Shown in pieces: positions 8,668 through 17,599 of a DNA stretch of 64,000 bases. Source of the DNA: Ignisphaera cupida (GTDB lineage: Archaea > Thermoproteota > Thermoprotei_A > Sulfolobales > Ignisphaeraceae); assembly GCF_030186535.1 (NCBI RefSeq), contig NZ_JASNVW010000002.1:20001-84000 (forward strand), written 5' to 3'. Positions within the stretch are counted from its first letter, which is position 1; each line of letters starts with the position of its first letter. Position numbers and translations under genes: made by a program. The notes below the pieces were generated by a model. It was not told the DNA's origin, made no database searches, and was given only the letters and a program-made list of their open reading frames with translations.

Positions 8668-10440
8668 CTACAATTCTTTGCTTTCTGTCTGTGGCTCAAT
8701 TATTGGATATCCCAAAGCAAAAATGTTTTCTCCTTTAAGCCCCAAGTCAATGACCTTCACAATGTCCTCTATGGGTACACGAATTTGCTTTCTGCTATCT
8801 CTGTCTCTAATTGTGACACTTCTATTGCTTATGGAGTCATAGTCCACGGTAATAACATATGGTATTCCAATTTCATCTGCTTGCGCATATTTCTTTCCTA
8901 TAGAGCTTCCCTCTAAGTATTGAACGTAGTAGAACTTCTTGAGTGTATTGAATATTTCTTGCGCAATTCTTTCAAGTGGTTCTCTATCAACAAGTGTTGC
9001 TATACCAACTTTTATTGGTGCTAATTGCTTTGGCACTCTAAACACAATTCTGTTACCATCTTCACTATATGCATATTCTAAAACAACATACAAAAGTCTT
9101 TCAGCACCAAAGGAAGGCTCAGCTACATGGGGAATAAACTTTTCTATCCATATATTTTCCTCAACTGTTTCAATTCTTAGAATATTCTTCGGAATTTCTA
9201 CACCTCCAACGTTAACAAAATCTTCTTTGGATTCTTCAACAAGTTTTGCAAGGTCTTCACTACTCATGGTTGATAATGCTTTGAAAATAAGTGGTGCTTT
9301 AGAGCCAAACATGTTAATAATAGCATTTTTATCATATTTAACAATTTTTTTCTTAAGCATCTTAGGGGATTTTAACTGTTTAACAGCATACAAATCTGCT
9401 TTACTAAATGCTATGTGTCTTTCAAGGTCATAAGTATGTCGATAGGCATGGCCAGAAACCTCCAGCTTTCCTAACTTCTCTACAATAACAATCTGATCAA
9501 AGGTTTGCTTAGAGTAGTGAGCTCTTTCACTTGGCAGCTTCTCTTCGAAATACATTTTTTCATCAGGTACACCAAGAGCATTAACAAATTTTTTCGATAT
9601 ACACATCCAGTAAGCAAGCCATGGACTCAACACAATTTTTTCATTAAAAGCCTCTACAACATTTACTGAAATAGGTCTATTCTCTCCCCTGCTTCTAAGC
9701 TCAGCTGTCAAAACATTTATTCTCTCATCTGAACATCTTTCATAAAGCACTTCACACTGTGGATTTGTATCGTCGTAGAAAAACTCTATCTCCATTATAG
9801 TAAACTCTCTTAACCTTATAGGGCCTTGTCTAGGAGATATCTCATTCCTAGCAACTTTCCCTATTTGGGCTATTCCAATAGGTAACCTTCTTCTCATTAA
9901 CTCATATACACGCTTAAAGTTTATGAACATGCCTTGTGCAGCTTCTGGTCTTAAATATGCTAAGTTGCTTACAGAATAAGGCCCTATATATGTTTGGAAA
10001 AGCAGTAAGAATTTGTGAACATTTCCAAGAACACCACCACAAATAGGGCATCTAATATTGTTTTCCTTTATTAGTTTATCAAGCTCTTCAGCACTCAAAC
10101 CCTCTGCAGAAATCCCCAAACGCTCCTCAACCAAATGATCAGCTCTGTAAATTCTGTGACACTGTAAACACTCTACAGCATAGTCTGTGAAATTTTCTTC
10201 ATGACCACTAGCTTTTAACACTATTGATGGTGTGATAATAGGTGTTTCAATTTCAACAACAAAATCCTGATGCTGCTTAACGAAGTAATTACGCCATAGC
10301 TCAACAATATTATTCTTGAGCAGCACCCCTAATGGCCCAAGATCATAAAACCCTGCCTGCCCCCCATAAATTTCAAATGACTGCCACAATATCCCTTTTC
10401 GAATAGCAAAATCAATAACCTTGTCATATTTTGATGACAT
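8668..10440 (-). CDS. glyS: Glycyl-tRNA synthetase
   Basis: A class II alpha2-type synthetase of 590 residues that charges tRNA-Gly. Motif 1 follows the typical start (RKGILWQSFEIYGGQAGFYDLGPLG). The inserted region with paired cysteines (CLQC...CPICGG) is typical of archaeal GlyRS. Motif 2 is around RNEISPRQGPIRLREFTIMEIEFF. Motif 3 is in EPSFGAERLLYVVLEYAY. The C-terminal anticodon-binding domain contains GKKYAQADEIGIPYVITVDYD. The ATG at 10440 gives normal length. It shares an 81-base intergenic region with the divergent agmatinase gene. Confidence 0.95.
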   Translation of the reverse strand: MSSKYDKVIDFAIRKGILWQSFEIYGGQAGFYDLGPLGVLLKNNIVELWRNYFVKQHQDFVVEIETPIITPSIVLKASGHEENFTDYAVECLQCHRIYRADHLVEERLGISAEGLSAEELDKLIKENNIRCPICGGVLGNVHKFLLLFQTYIGPYSVSNLAYLRPEAAQGMFINFKRVYELMRRRLPIGIAQIGKVARNEISPRQGPIRLREFTIMEIEFFYDDTNPQCEVLYERCSDERINVLTAELRSRGENRPISVNVVEAFNEKIVLSPWLAYWMCISKKFVNALGVPDEKMYFEEKLPSERAHYSKQTFDQIVIVEKLGKLEVSGHAYRHTYDLERHIAFSKADLYAVKQLKSPKMLKKKIVKYDKNAIINMFGSKAPLIFKALSTMSSEDLAKLVEESKEDFVNVGGVEIPKNILRIETVEENIWIEKFIPHVAEPSFGAERLLYVVLEYAYSEDGNRIVFRVPKQLAPIKVGIATLVDREPLERIAQEIFNTLKKFYYVQYLEGSSIGKKYAQADEIGIPYVITVDYDSISNRSVTIRDRDSRKQIRVPIEDIVKVIDLGLKGENIFALGYPIIEPQTESKEL

Positions 10441-10521
10441 TACATATCCCTACATTGCTATGGTCTACAAAACTTCTTCAGTTTAAAAACTTAAGTGATA
10501 CTAGAATTAAAAATCCTATAG

Positions 10522-11457
10522 GTGAATCCATTGAAAAATATATATTTGAACAACATTACTGATGCAAGTTCTTTCCTTGGATTTAACAAATCATTTGAAG
10601 AAACACCATTCATTATCATTGGAGCTCCACTAGATATTTCAACATCATATAGAGGTGGATGTAGCAAGGCACCAAAAGCGCTAAGAGAAGCATCAAAGTC
10701 AATTGAGCTTTGCACAGCTTTTTCAAACATTGACTTAGAGCAGATAGGCTTTCATGATCTTGGAGACATAGTTATGGTGCCTGGCAATATAGCCGAATCC
10801 TTGATGCGCATTGAAAAAGTTATTCATGATGTGCTAAGCTATGGTAAAAGATTTTTTATAATTGGTGGTGAACATACAATAACACTACCATCATTCAAGG
10901 CATTTTCAAAACATTTTCAAAACCCATGTCTAATAGTTTTTGACGCTCATGCAGACTTCAGGTCAGAGTATCTGGGATCGAAATACAACCATGCAACTGT
11001 AATTAAGAGAATATCTGAGGAAGCTCAATACGAAAAGATTTTGATAATTGGAGCAAGAGCTATAAGTAAAGAAGAGATAGAGCAAAGCAAAGCTATGTCC
11101 AATAAAGTAAGTCTGATTAGAGTATTAAATGTTCTGTCTAGGGATGTAATGGAGCATATAAGAAAAGAGGTTGAGTTGTGTAAGGATCTTCCCAAGTATA
11201 TTTCAATTGATATTGATTTTATAGACCCTGCATATGCGCCTGGTGTACAAACACCAGAACCATTGGGAGTGACACCAATTGACTTGTTAAACATTTTAAG
11301 CATTGTTATAGATGAAAAGGTGTTTGTCATAGATATTGTTGAGATAACACCTACTTATGACTCATCTGAAATAACAGCATTCTTAGGAGCAAAAATAATA
11401 GTGGAAATAGCAGGTTTGCTAACGAAAAAACTTGGTATAGGAAGTGGTTGTTGGTAG
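10522..11457 (+). CDS. speB: Agmatinase/ureohydrolase
   Basis: A ureohydrolase of 311 residues, most likely turning agmatine into putrescine and urea. Binuclear manganese motifs are GGEHTITLPS, DAHADFRSEY and SIDIDFIDPA. The loop ending in PEPLGVTP is also typical. A spermidine synthase gene at 19566-20429 would use the product. The start is GTG at 10522; TTG 10531 is an alternative. AGTTTAAAAAC upstream is the likely TATA. The final TGG codon and TAG stop are antisense to the CCA and 3' end of tRNA-Gln. Arginase activity cannot be excluded by sequence. Confidence 0.9.
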   Translation: MNPLKNIYLNNITDASSFLGFNKSFEETPFIIIGAPLDISTSYRGGCSKAPKALREASKSIELCTAFSNIDLEQIGFHDLGDIVMVPGNIAESLMRIEKVIHDVLSYGKRFFIIGGEHTITLPSFKAFSKHFQNPCLIVFDAHADFRSEYLGSKYNHATVIKRISEEAQYEKILIIGARAISKEEIEQSKAMSNKVSLIRVLNVLSRDVMEHIRKEVELCKDLPKYISIDIDFIDPAYAPGVQTPEPLGVTPIDLLNILSIVIDEKVFVIDIVEITPTYDSSEITAFLGAKIIVEIAGLLTKKLGIGSGCW

Positions 11458-11527
11458 CCGGGCGGGGATTCGAACCCCGGTCACGGGGGCCAGAGCCCCG
11501 CATCCTTGGCCGCTAGACGACCCGGCT
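11452..11527 (-). tRNA. tRNA-Gln (CTG), CCA encoded
   Basis: Read on the minus strand, acceptor AGCCGGG pairs with CCCGGCT. Anticodon stem CGGGG/CCCCG has loop CTCTGGC (anticodon CTG). The T-arm is CGGGG-TTCGAAT-CCCCG. Discriminator A is followed by an encoded CCA (11452-11454). There is no intron. The 3' end overlaps the last codon and stop of speB on the other strand. Confidence 0.96.
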
Positions 11528-11635
11528 TCACCATTTGTTTTGCTTTTAGCATTGTTTTTAAGGGTATTTAAGTTTATCGTTAATACGCATAACAAGCTTA
11601 ATTGCTATTATCGAAAGAAAAGTATTTTTTGAGGC

Positions 11636-11650
11636 GAAAAATTTATAAAT
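11636..11650 (+). promoter_or_regulatory. TATA box and BRE of the tfb gene
   Basis: A purine-rich GCGAAAAA precedes ATTTATAAAT (11641-11650), a strong archaeal BRE/TATA pair. Transcription should begin near 11672. This excludes the upstream TTG codon at 11654 and supports ATG 11684 as the start. Confidence 0.7.
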
Positions 11651-11683
11651 GTTTTGCAAGAAAAGTTAAGAGGCGTTATCAAA

Positions 11684-12637
11684 ATGGTTATAAGACCTTC
11701 TGAACCTTCTCAAGAAGATATATTATCTCAGTGTCCTAGTGGAAACATAATTTATGATGAGGTTCGGGGAGAGTGGATATGTGCAGATAGTGGCGAGGTT
11801 ATAGCAGAGCATGTTATTGATAGAGGCCCTGAGTGGAGGGCTTTTACTGCTGAGGAGAGGGATAGGAGGAGCAGAACTGGTGGACCAATAAATGTAGCTC
11901 TTCATGACAGTGGTCTTTCAACTGTTATAGACTGGTATGATAGAGATGTGACTGGAAGGAAGCTTGATTTAAAGAAGAGATTGGAATTAATAAGAATGAG
12001 GAAATGGCATAGCAGAATGAGAATTCAGAGTGCCATGGATAGAAATCTTATACAAGCTCTTGACGAGCTTGATAGACTTGCTGATCAGCTAAATCTTCCC
12101 AGAACTGTTAGAGAGGAAGCTGCAATGATATATAGAAAAGCTGTTGAAAGGGAGCTTGTAAGAGGTAGAGCAATAGACAGTATGGTTGCTGCTGCACTTT
12201 ATGCAGCATGCAGAATTCATGGTGTTCCAAGAACATTGGATGAGATTTCAAAATTTGCAAAAAGCACAAGAAAGGAGATTGCGCGATGTTATAGACTTCT
12301 TCTTAGAGAGTTGAATTTGAAGATACCAATTGTTGATGCTTCTGATCATGCTCAAAGAATTGCCTCAATTCTAGGACTAAGCGGAATGACAGTGAAAACA
12401 GCTATCGAAATTATTCAAAAAGCTAGAGAAAGAGGTGTTACAGCTGGTAGAGACCCTGCAGGTGTAGCTGCTGCAGCAGTTTACATAGCTGCTCTTCTAA
12501 ATGATGAAAGAAGAACTCAAAAAGAGGTTGCGATGGCTGCTGGTGTTACAGAGGTTACAGTAAGGAATAGATATAAAGAGCTCATAAGTGTTCTAAGTAG
12601 TGAAGAACTTAGAGGAGGTAAGAAACAATCAGAATAA
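11684..12637 (+). CDS. tfb: Transcription initiation factor B (TFB)
   Basis: The archaeal TFIIB homologue, which bridges TBP-TATA and RNA polymerase. The 317-residue protein has an N-terminal ribbon, the B-reader ([19 protein letters not shown]) and two cyclin folds (about 120-210 and 220-310). The ribbon keeps only Cys17 and Cys33 of the usual four cysteines (CPSGN, CADSG). Sulfolobus TFB1 is degenerate in the same way, so this is probably the main crenarchaeal TFB. The start is ATG 11684, with GAGG about 10 bases upstream and the TATA box placed to fit. Confidence 0.95.
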   Translation: MVIRPSEPSQEDILSQCPSGNIIYDEVRGEWICADSGEVIAEHVIDRGPEWRAFTAEERDRRSRTGGPINVALHDSGLSTVIDWYDRDVTGRKLDLKKRLELIRMRKWHSRMRIQSAMDRNLIQALDELDRLADQLNLPRTVREEAAMIYRKAVERELVRGRAIDSMVAAALYAACRIHGVPRTLDEISKFAKSTRKEIARCYRLLLRELNLKIPIVDASDHAQRIASILGLSGMTVKTAIEIIQKARERGVTAGRDPAGVAAAAVYIAALLNDERRTQKEVAMAAGVTEVTVRNRYKELISVLSSEELRGGKKQSE

Positions 12638-12818
12638 CAAAATAATTTTTGTTTTATAATTAATGGTTATTGAATTAATGTAGATAACTTGGGATTTTGT
12701 TCCAACACATTTTTATTTTAAACTAAAATAAATAACGGATCAGCTTTAGCTAACTAAACAAAATTTATTCTAAGAGAACAAATGGAGAATATAGTTTAGA
12801 GTATAGAACCAGTGATAC

Positions 12819-12965
12819 TCAAAGTGCTCTAATAGTTTTTATTTCACCACTTCTAGCTTTGGCAATTACTTTATATCCACAATAAGGACATCTCACATTC
12901 ATCATAACTGCAAGCTGTGATTCATCAAATTCTCTTCCGCAGCGTATACACAGATATTTGGCCAT
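12819..12965 (-). CDS. rpoP: RNA polymerase subunit P (Rpo12)
   Basis: A 48-residue protein beginning MAKYLCIRCGREF and containing CPYCGYKV. Cys6, Cys9, Cys26 and Cys29 form the zinc site of the archaeal Rpb12/RpoP subunit, and the end IRAL matches the family. The start is ATG at 12963-12965 on the minus strand, with GGTGA six bases upstream. It is divergent from the aIF1 gene. Confidence 0.92.
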   Translation of the reverse strand: MAKYLCIRCGREFDESQLAVMMNVRCPYCGYKVIAKARSGEIKTIRAL

Positions 12966-13052
12966 GCACAGTCACCATATGTGCTTCTAACTGTTTTTAG
13001 GAAGTAAACTTTTAAACTCTTCTGTACAAGTTGGTTATGGGCATGCAAGCAA

Positions 13053-13367
13053 ATGAAATCAGATCTAGAGTGTATGGGATTACCACCAGAGTTGTGTACA
13101 CAACTAGAAATGGAGTCACAAGTCATTAAGATAAAATTAGAGCATAGGAAAATGGGAAAAGTTGTTACAATAGTTGAAGGAATAGATGATAAAACATTAG
13201 ATTTGAAAAAACTAGCCTCTTACCTAAAGACAAAGTTGGCAGCTGGAGGAACTATCAAAAATGGTAGAATAGAAATTCAAGGAGATCATAGATCAAGATT
13301 AAAGAAAATATTGACTGAAGAACTTGGCTTTAAACCAGAGAATATAGTGTTTATTGAAGAAGAGTAG
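13053..13367 (+). CDS. Translation initiation factor aIF1 (SUI1 family)
   Basis: A 104-residue SUI1-domain protein that supports start-codon selection on the small ribosomal subunit. After an N-terminal tail, the conserved core reads [14 protein letters not shown], then [22 protein letters not shown] and the C-terminal helix [10 protein letters not shown]. The length is typical for archaeal aIF1. CTTTTAAAC about 45 bases upstream is a plausible TATA. Divergent from rpoP. Confidence 0.93.
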   Translation: MKSDLECMGLPPELCTQLEMESQVIKIKLEHRKMGKVVTIVEGIDDKTLDLKKLASYLKTKLAAGGTIKNGRIEIQGDHRSRLKKILTEELGFKPENIVFIEEE

Positions 13368-13431
13368 AAAATGATTTTCATTTCTATAAAACAATTTTTA
13401 ATACATAAGAATACATTTCTCTACATATAAC

Positions 13432-13482
13432 TCAGTGCGAGAGCTTATCATCATCCATATCAGATGGTTTGCTTATCATCAT
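13432..13482 (-). ncRNA. Box C/D guide sRNA with two guides matching 23S rRNA
   Basis: All four boxes are perfect: C ATGATGA (13482-13476), D' CTGA (13463-13460), C' ATGATGA (13454-13448) and D CTGA (13435-13432). Both guides are 12 bases (TAAGCAAACCAT and TAAGCTCTCGCA) with a 5-base internal spacer. The first guide pairs over 8 bases with GGTTTGCT at 913-920 of the 23S rRNA and would methylate U915. The second pairs over 8 bases with GCGAGAGC at 890-897 and would methylate A893. Box C overlaps the stop codon of the ATP-grasp gene. Confidence 0.88.
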
Positions 13483-14384
13483 TTTTTAGCAAGTCTCATA
13501 ACATATTTAACAATGTTTTTTGCAGGATTTATGCCAGTAACTTTTTGTATTCCTCTCCACTGTGGTGAAGCATTAACCTCAAAAATAACATAGCCATTTT
13601 TCGTTTCTCCAAAGTCTATTCCTGCATAGTGAAGTTTTAAAACATCTAAAACCTTAAATGAGTATTCCTCCAATTCCTTATCAATTTTCTCTATAGGCTT
13701 TGCAACAGCTCCTTGTGCAATATTTGTCTTCCAATTTTCTGGATTTATTTGTATTCTGTAATAAGCAATAACAATTTCATCACCTACAACCAGTATTCTA
13801 ATATCCCTATTTGGCTTATCAATAAATTCTTGTACATATATAGGCTGTTTTATTTGGGTGAGAGTTTTTCCTATTGTGTATGCAAGATCTGGATTGTCAA
13901 CTTTTATAACACCAAAACCAAGGCTGCCTATAAGAGGTTTAATAACAGCTTTAGAAAACATTTCCACAGCCTTAATGGCTGCGTAATGATCTTCAACAAC
14001 AATAGTTTTTGGAACTGGAATGCCAGCTTTGCTCAATAAGCACAAACTTAAATACTTATCTCTTGCAGTTACATAGGATTCAACAGGGTTTACAACTGGT
14101 ATACCAAGCAATTCCATGTGTTTAAATAAATCCACTCTACGAAGATATGTCTCTACAGTTGTTGCCACACCTAAATCACGTAAGATTATAGCGTTTACAT
14201 CGAAAGGCTTTAACGTGCTGCTAAAAACTATCTCATTTGCTCCTCCAACAAATGAGGTTATATCAGAAGGTCTTACATAAATTGCTTCACCACCAAGCTC
14301 TTCTATTGCTAGCATTATTTGCCTAACACTCCAAGGTGGAACTGGTTTATCGGCAACAACACCTATTCTCATGGGAATCATCAA
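13479..14384 (-). CDS. RimK-type ATP-grasp ligase
   Basis: A 301-residue ATP-grasp enzyme of the RimK/LysX/MptN group, which adds an amino acid such as glutamate to a carboxylate through an acyl phosphate. The N-terminal pre-ATP-grasp domain (MRIGVVADKPVPPWSV) is followed by the ATP-binding lobes (KAVIKPLIGSLGFGVIKV; YVQEFIDKPNRDIRILVVGD) and the metal-binding end (YVIFEVNASPQWRGIQKVTG). The substrate cannot be read from the sequence. The adjacent DUF1614 gene and a possible CitG-like gene hint at coenzyme or pterin modification. The stop codon lies in the C box of the guide RNA. Confidence 0.85.
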   Translation of the reverse strand: MMIPMRIGVVADKPVPPWSVRQIMLAIEELGGEAIYVRPSDITSFVGGANEIVFSSTLKPFDVNAIILRDLGVATTVETYLRRVDLFKHMELLGIPVVNPVESYVTARDKYLSLCLLSKAGIPVPKTIVVEDHYAAIKAVEMFSKAVIKPLIGSLGFGVIKVDNPDLAYTIGKTLTQIKQPIYVQEFIDKPNRDIRILVVGDEIVIAYYRIQINPENWKTNIAQGAVAKPIEKIDKELEEYSFKVLDVLKLHYAGIDFGETKNGYVIFEVNASPQWRGIQKVTGINPAKNIVKYVMRLAKK

Positions 14385-14397
14385 AACAAGTCTTCAT

Positions 14398-15012
14398 TTA
14401 AACAAATCTTGTGCGGCATATAAATGTTATTAGAGTTGTGCGAAATATTTCCAGCCATTGAATAGCTATAGTTGAAACATATATAGCATCATATTCACCA
14501 GCACCACCAACTATTAACACCTTTGACTTTAGCTGATCTAGAAAGTAAATACCGTGTAGCAAGTCAGAACCTATTATTATGCCAAGTTGTGTAGCTAGTG
14601 GAAGAATATAGGGATAGAATATTAGGTTTCCACATAGAATAGATGATAACATAAAATATATCAGTACATAACCAAGAACATTTACAGCAAAAAGATTTTT
14701 AGTAATTACTGTGTTTAGCGAGGACAAAGCCATTGCTAAACTTATTAAGAAAGCCATGAACATGTAATCTAGGTTATGAAAAACACTTAATGCAATAACC
14801 ACAGACGTTGATAAAGGTATTAGTGCTCCTTTAAAATCAAACACTATTCCTTTATTTAATAACCTAAGACCACCTTTAAACATTTTCTGATTCGTCAAGT
14901 AAAGAACTTCAATTATAGTTGATGTGACTATAGCTATAAAGAAATTTCTCAATACTATGATGCTGTATGCAATTACTGTTACAATAAATATTGTACTATT
15001 TTTTGTAAGCAA
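14398..15012 (-). CDS. DUF1614-family membrane protein
   Basis: A 204-residue integral membrane protein with about six hydrophobic segments. The loop VLIVGGAGEYDAIYVSTIAIQW matches the conserved region of DUF1614 proteins. The function of this family is unknown to me. It lies 13 bases upstream of the ATP-grasp gene on the same strand, so the two are probably co-transcribed. Confidence 0.7.
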   Translation of the reverse strand: MLTKNSTIFIVTVIAYSIIVLRNFFIAIVTSTIIEVLYLTNQKMFKGGLRLLNKGIVFDFKGALIPLSTSVVIALSVFHNLDYMFMAFLISLAMALSSLNTVITKNLFAVNVLGYVLIYFMLSSILCGNLIFYPYILPLATQLGIIIGSDLLHGIYFLDQLKSKVLIVGGAGEYDAIYVSTIAIQWLEIFRTTLITFICRTRFV

Positions 15013-15058
15013 TGAAATTCACCTTTAAGCTATTTAACATAAATAAATAAATTAAGTT

Positions 15059-15901
15059 GTGAGACCGAATTACTTACGTGATGATAAAATGTTATCTGAA
15101 ATTGTCAAAGCCTTTTTCTATGCATGTAATAGTTATCCAAAAATCTCTGCACCGCATAGGTATAGCCCATCGGATGATTTCGAAATATGTATTTTGTCTT
15201 CAATAATTCCTGCAACAACATTTCATGAAAATATCTATAGTATTGTTAATGACTTAAAATATGGAAGAAGAGGAGTAAGGGATCTAGAGATAGGTAAAAC
15301 TATTGCTAAAAGCATAGCATTTATGCTAAGAGATATGGGATACAAAATCTCTATACCAATCACAACAACATCAATAATAACTACATATATAGATGCATTA
15401 CTCTTTAGCAAAATAGAGAAAGAGTTTTACGAAGCAACAAAGAAAATCTTTACAGCATTGAATTTATCACCAGTTCAAGATACTGTTGAATTGTTTAGAA
15501 TATTTAGCATCATGGGAGGAGAGTTTCACAGAATTATTGAATTAAGTGAACTTACTGAAAAGAGAATATTGGTAGAAGGTACTAGCCTAGGCCAATTTTT
15601 TGAATTAATATCGATGCATTATAAACACTTTAGCTTTTTCACATCAACTCAAAAGGTATTAGAAATTCTAACACTAGCTGACAAACTATTCAACGAATCA
15701 CAAAACATTAACACAGCTCTTTCTAGACTCTTTATGGAGCTTGCAAAAAATGTTGTTCAAATGAAGATAGATTTGGATAAAATGGTTATTGCAGATGCTA
15801 TAAGAATAGACATAGAAATGAGAAGAAAGGGCATAGATCTAACTCATTTCATGCCATATATAATGCTAGCATCATTTTACATAGTAAAAACTAAATTATG
15901 A
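15059..15901 (+). CDS. Helical protein, possible distant CitG-family member
   Basis: A 280-residue mainly helical protein. The N-terminal part (EIVKAFFYACNSYPKISAPHRYSPSDDFEICILSS) resembles the start of triphosphoribosyl-dephospho-CoA synthase-like proteins, where a YPKPGNVHR-like sequence precedes DF. The later glycine-rich motif of that family is not clear, so this is a weak assignment. It starts 46 bases from the divergent DUF1614 gene. The last 11 bases overlap the convergent phosphoesterase gene. The first codon is GTG/ATG-type; ATG 15089 is an alternative. Confidence 0.6.
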   Translation: MRPNYLRDDKMLSEIVKAFFYACNSYPKISAPHRYSPSDDFEICILSSIIPATTFHENIYSIVNDLKYGRRGVRDLEIGKTIAKSIAFMLRDMGYKISIPITTTSIITTYIDALLFSKIEKEFYEATKKIFTALNLSPVQDTVELFRIFSIMGGEFHRIIELSELTEKRILVEGTSLGQFFELISMHYKHFSFFTSTQKVLEILTLADKLFNESQNINTALSRLFMELAKNVVQMKIDLDKMVIADAIRIDIEMRRKGIDLTHFMPYIMLASFYIVKTKL

Positions 15902-16592
15902 TTGTTGAAACACCCTTTTTAGCAGGTATAGAAACATTAAAAACATTAACACCATCTACAACAGCTTCAGTTACTGATGAATTATGAGCATGTCCATGAA
16001 TAGCGAGATTGGGTTTCGAATCAACACTCTCTATTATTGGGTATCCTAGATATGGATAGATAGAGGGGTCTTCACCTCGAATCGTTAAGTAACTCGATGC
16101 ATAATGTGTTATTAGAATAGTGTAATAGGAGTTTTGTTTACAAAATTCAATCATCTTGACAATCAATTCCAAGTTTTTAGCGTAAAAATCTTCAATTCCC
16201 TTAATATTTCTTTGCTGCCATAACGTAGGTTTTTTAAGCACTCCACGACTTCCAATAAAACAGATTTTAGAATTATTTAATTCAACAATTTTATAATTGT
16301 TATTAAGCCATATAATACGTGGATACATGCTATAATATTTTGTTTCTGTATTCATATATTCCTCATTACCAAAAACTGCGATAATTATTGGTTTTGTGTA
16401 AATATGTGGAAAGAATCTTTGTAGAATAGAAAGAACAATATTCATATGTTCAACCCTTCCCTTATCAACAACATCACCAGCCATAACAATAACATCAACA
16501 TTACTAACATCAACTCTTCTTAATGAAGATATTAGCAAATTAACATATTGAGTACCATGAACATCAGCAAATGCAACAATATTAATTGGCAT
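15891..16592 (-). CDS. Calcineurin-like metallophosphoesterase
   Basis: A 233-residue protein with all metal-binding blocks of the superfamily in order: FADVHG, MAGDVVDKG, FGNEEYM (the GNHD position with Glu-Glu), LITHYAS and IHGHAHNSS. It acts on a phosphoester, but the substrate cannot be read. No signal peptide, so probably cytoplasmic. It converges with the helical protein gene and overlaps it by 11 bases. Confidence 0.88.
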   Translation of the reverse strand: MPINIVAFADVHGTQYVNLLISSLRRVDVSNVDVIVMAGDVVDKGRVEHMNIVLSILQRFFPHIYTKPIIIAVFGNEEYMNTETKYYSMYPRIIWLNNNYKIVELNNSKICFIGSRGVLKKPTLWQQRNIKGIEDFYAKNLELIVKMIEFCKQNSYYTILITHYASSYLTIRGEDPSIYPYLGYPIIESVDSKPNLAIHGHAHNSSVTEAVVDGVNVFNVSIPAKKGVSTIII

Positions 16593-16683
16593 TATAACAC
16601 CTTACTAAATTCAACTCAGCATCTCAGCTTATAAAATCTGTGTAAAGATTAGAAACAAGATATGTCAATAAGGTGTTAAAGAA

Positions 16684-16908
16684 ATGTTAAAGCCTAGGGG
16701 ATGTAATGCTTCAGGACATAGAGGATGGTATGAAGTTAAATGCGCTATATGTGCTAAGAAGCTTTATCTAGGAGATGATATTGTATATCAATGTCCTAAA
16801 TGCGGACCCAAATATAATCTCTATTATTGTCAAGCAGATGCCAAGAGGCTTCATATGAAATGCTCATTTTGCGGATCAGATCTTGTACTTGTAGTTTACT
16901 CTACCTAG
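16684..16908 (+). CDS. Small zinc-ribbon protein
   Basis: A 74-residue protein with several knuckles (CAICAKKLYLGDDI, CPKCGPKYN, CSFCGSDL) that can bind two zinc ions in a treble-clef or ribbon arrangement. GCTTATAAAATC about 45 bases upstream is a TATA box. It is probably co-transcribed with the gene starting 9 bases after its stop. No specific function is recognised. Confidence 0.8.
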   Translation: MLKPRGCNASGHRGWYEVKCAICAKKLYLGDDIVYQCPKCGPKYNLYYCQADAKRLHMKCSFCGSDLVLVVYST

Positions 16909-16917
16909 AGGTTTGGT

Positions 16918-17274
16918 ATGAGCGTTAAAGAATATTTTATTGATAAACATAGAAAAGTTGTTTTTGTTAATGAAAACAACTATACAATGCTAATAGCAGA
17001 TTTATATCCATGTCAAATTGAAGGTTTTGAAAATATTGATAAAGTAGTGGAAATAGATAAGATTAAAATAATCCTTAGCAAAATAATAGTGTCAAAACCT
17101 TTTGATGATGGAATGATAGAAATTCTATGTACAAATTCTGCAAAATGTTTTTCAGTAAGTTTAATACTGAGATTATCACACCTTGATCAACAAGAATTTG
17201 AAGAAATAATGAAAAAGATGAAAGATATACTTTCACAATATGAAAATTGCTTGCAGCAAAAATATTCATTTTGA
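16918..17274 (+). CDS. Hypothetical protein
   Basis: A 118-residue protein with an N-terminal beta-rich half (HRKVVFVNENNYTMLIADLYP) and a helical C-terminus ending in EEIMKKMKDILSQY. No motif or family recognised. It starts 9 bases after the zinc-ribbon gene, with GAGG upstream, which suggests an operon of two. Confidence 0.7.
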   Translation: MSVKEYFIDKHRKVVFVNENNYTMLIADLYPCQIEGFENIDKVVEIDKIKIILSKIIVSKPFDDGMIEILCTNSAKCFSVSLILRLSHLDQQEFEEIMKKMKDILSQYENCLQQKYSF

Positions 17275-17599
17275 ATAGAAATAGGAATCTATAGATTCTC
17301 TGTTTTCTTACCAATCCCAATAGTTATCATGAGAGTCGATCCTAAGCCAATTGCAAAGAAAAATCAAATATAGAAAAGCTCTTATAATTACTTAGTAAAT
17401 AACAAATGTGAGCCTACATGAATGGTAAAGTTATTGAATCATTTTTCAATTCTTTGACTATTATTTTAGAATAGAGAAAAGACTAACACTTAAACCGATT
17501 GAGCAATTAAGTAGATGAGAAGTAATCATGTAATCATAAAGAGCAATTGTGGTATGCTAATTTAAAACATTATCATTGTTAATGTGCATTTAAAGAAAT
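17275..17599. other. Intergenic, nothing recognised
   Basis: About 325 AT-rich bases between a plus-strand and a minus-strand gene end. No reading frame of note, no C/D boxes with proper spacing and no clear repeat. Confidence 0.5.

Noticed and set aside
11444-11632. Reading frame of 62 codons after the agmatinase
   Set aside because: It reads through tRNA-Gln on the opposite strand and has no codon bias.
11654-11683. TTG start extending TFB by ten residues
   Set aside because: It lies between the TATA box and the expected transcription start, so it would not be in the mRNA.
11732-11790. Degenerate TFB zinc ribbon as a novelty
   Set aside because: The same loss of two cysteines is known in Sulfolobus TFB1, so it is a lineage feature.
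15074-15105. GTGATGA followed 11 bases later by CTGA, resembling a C/D guide RNA
   Set aside because: No C' and final D box follow at the right distance, and it lies in a coding region.
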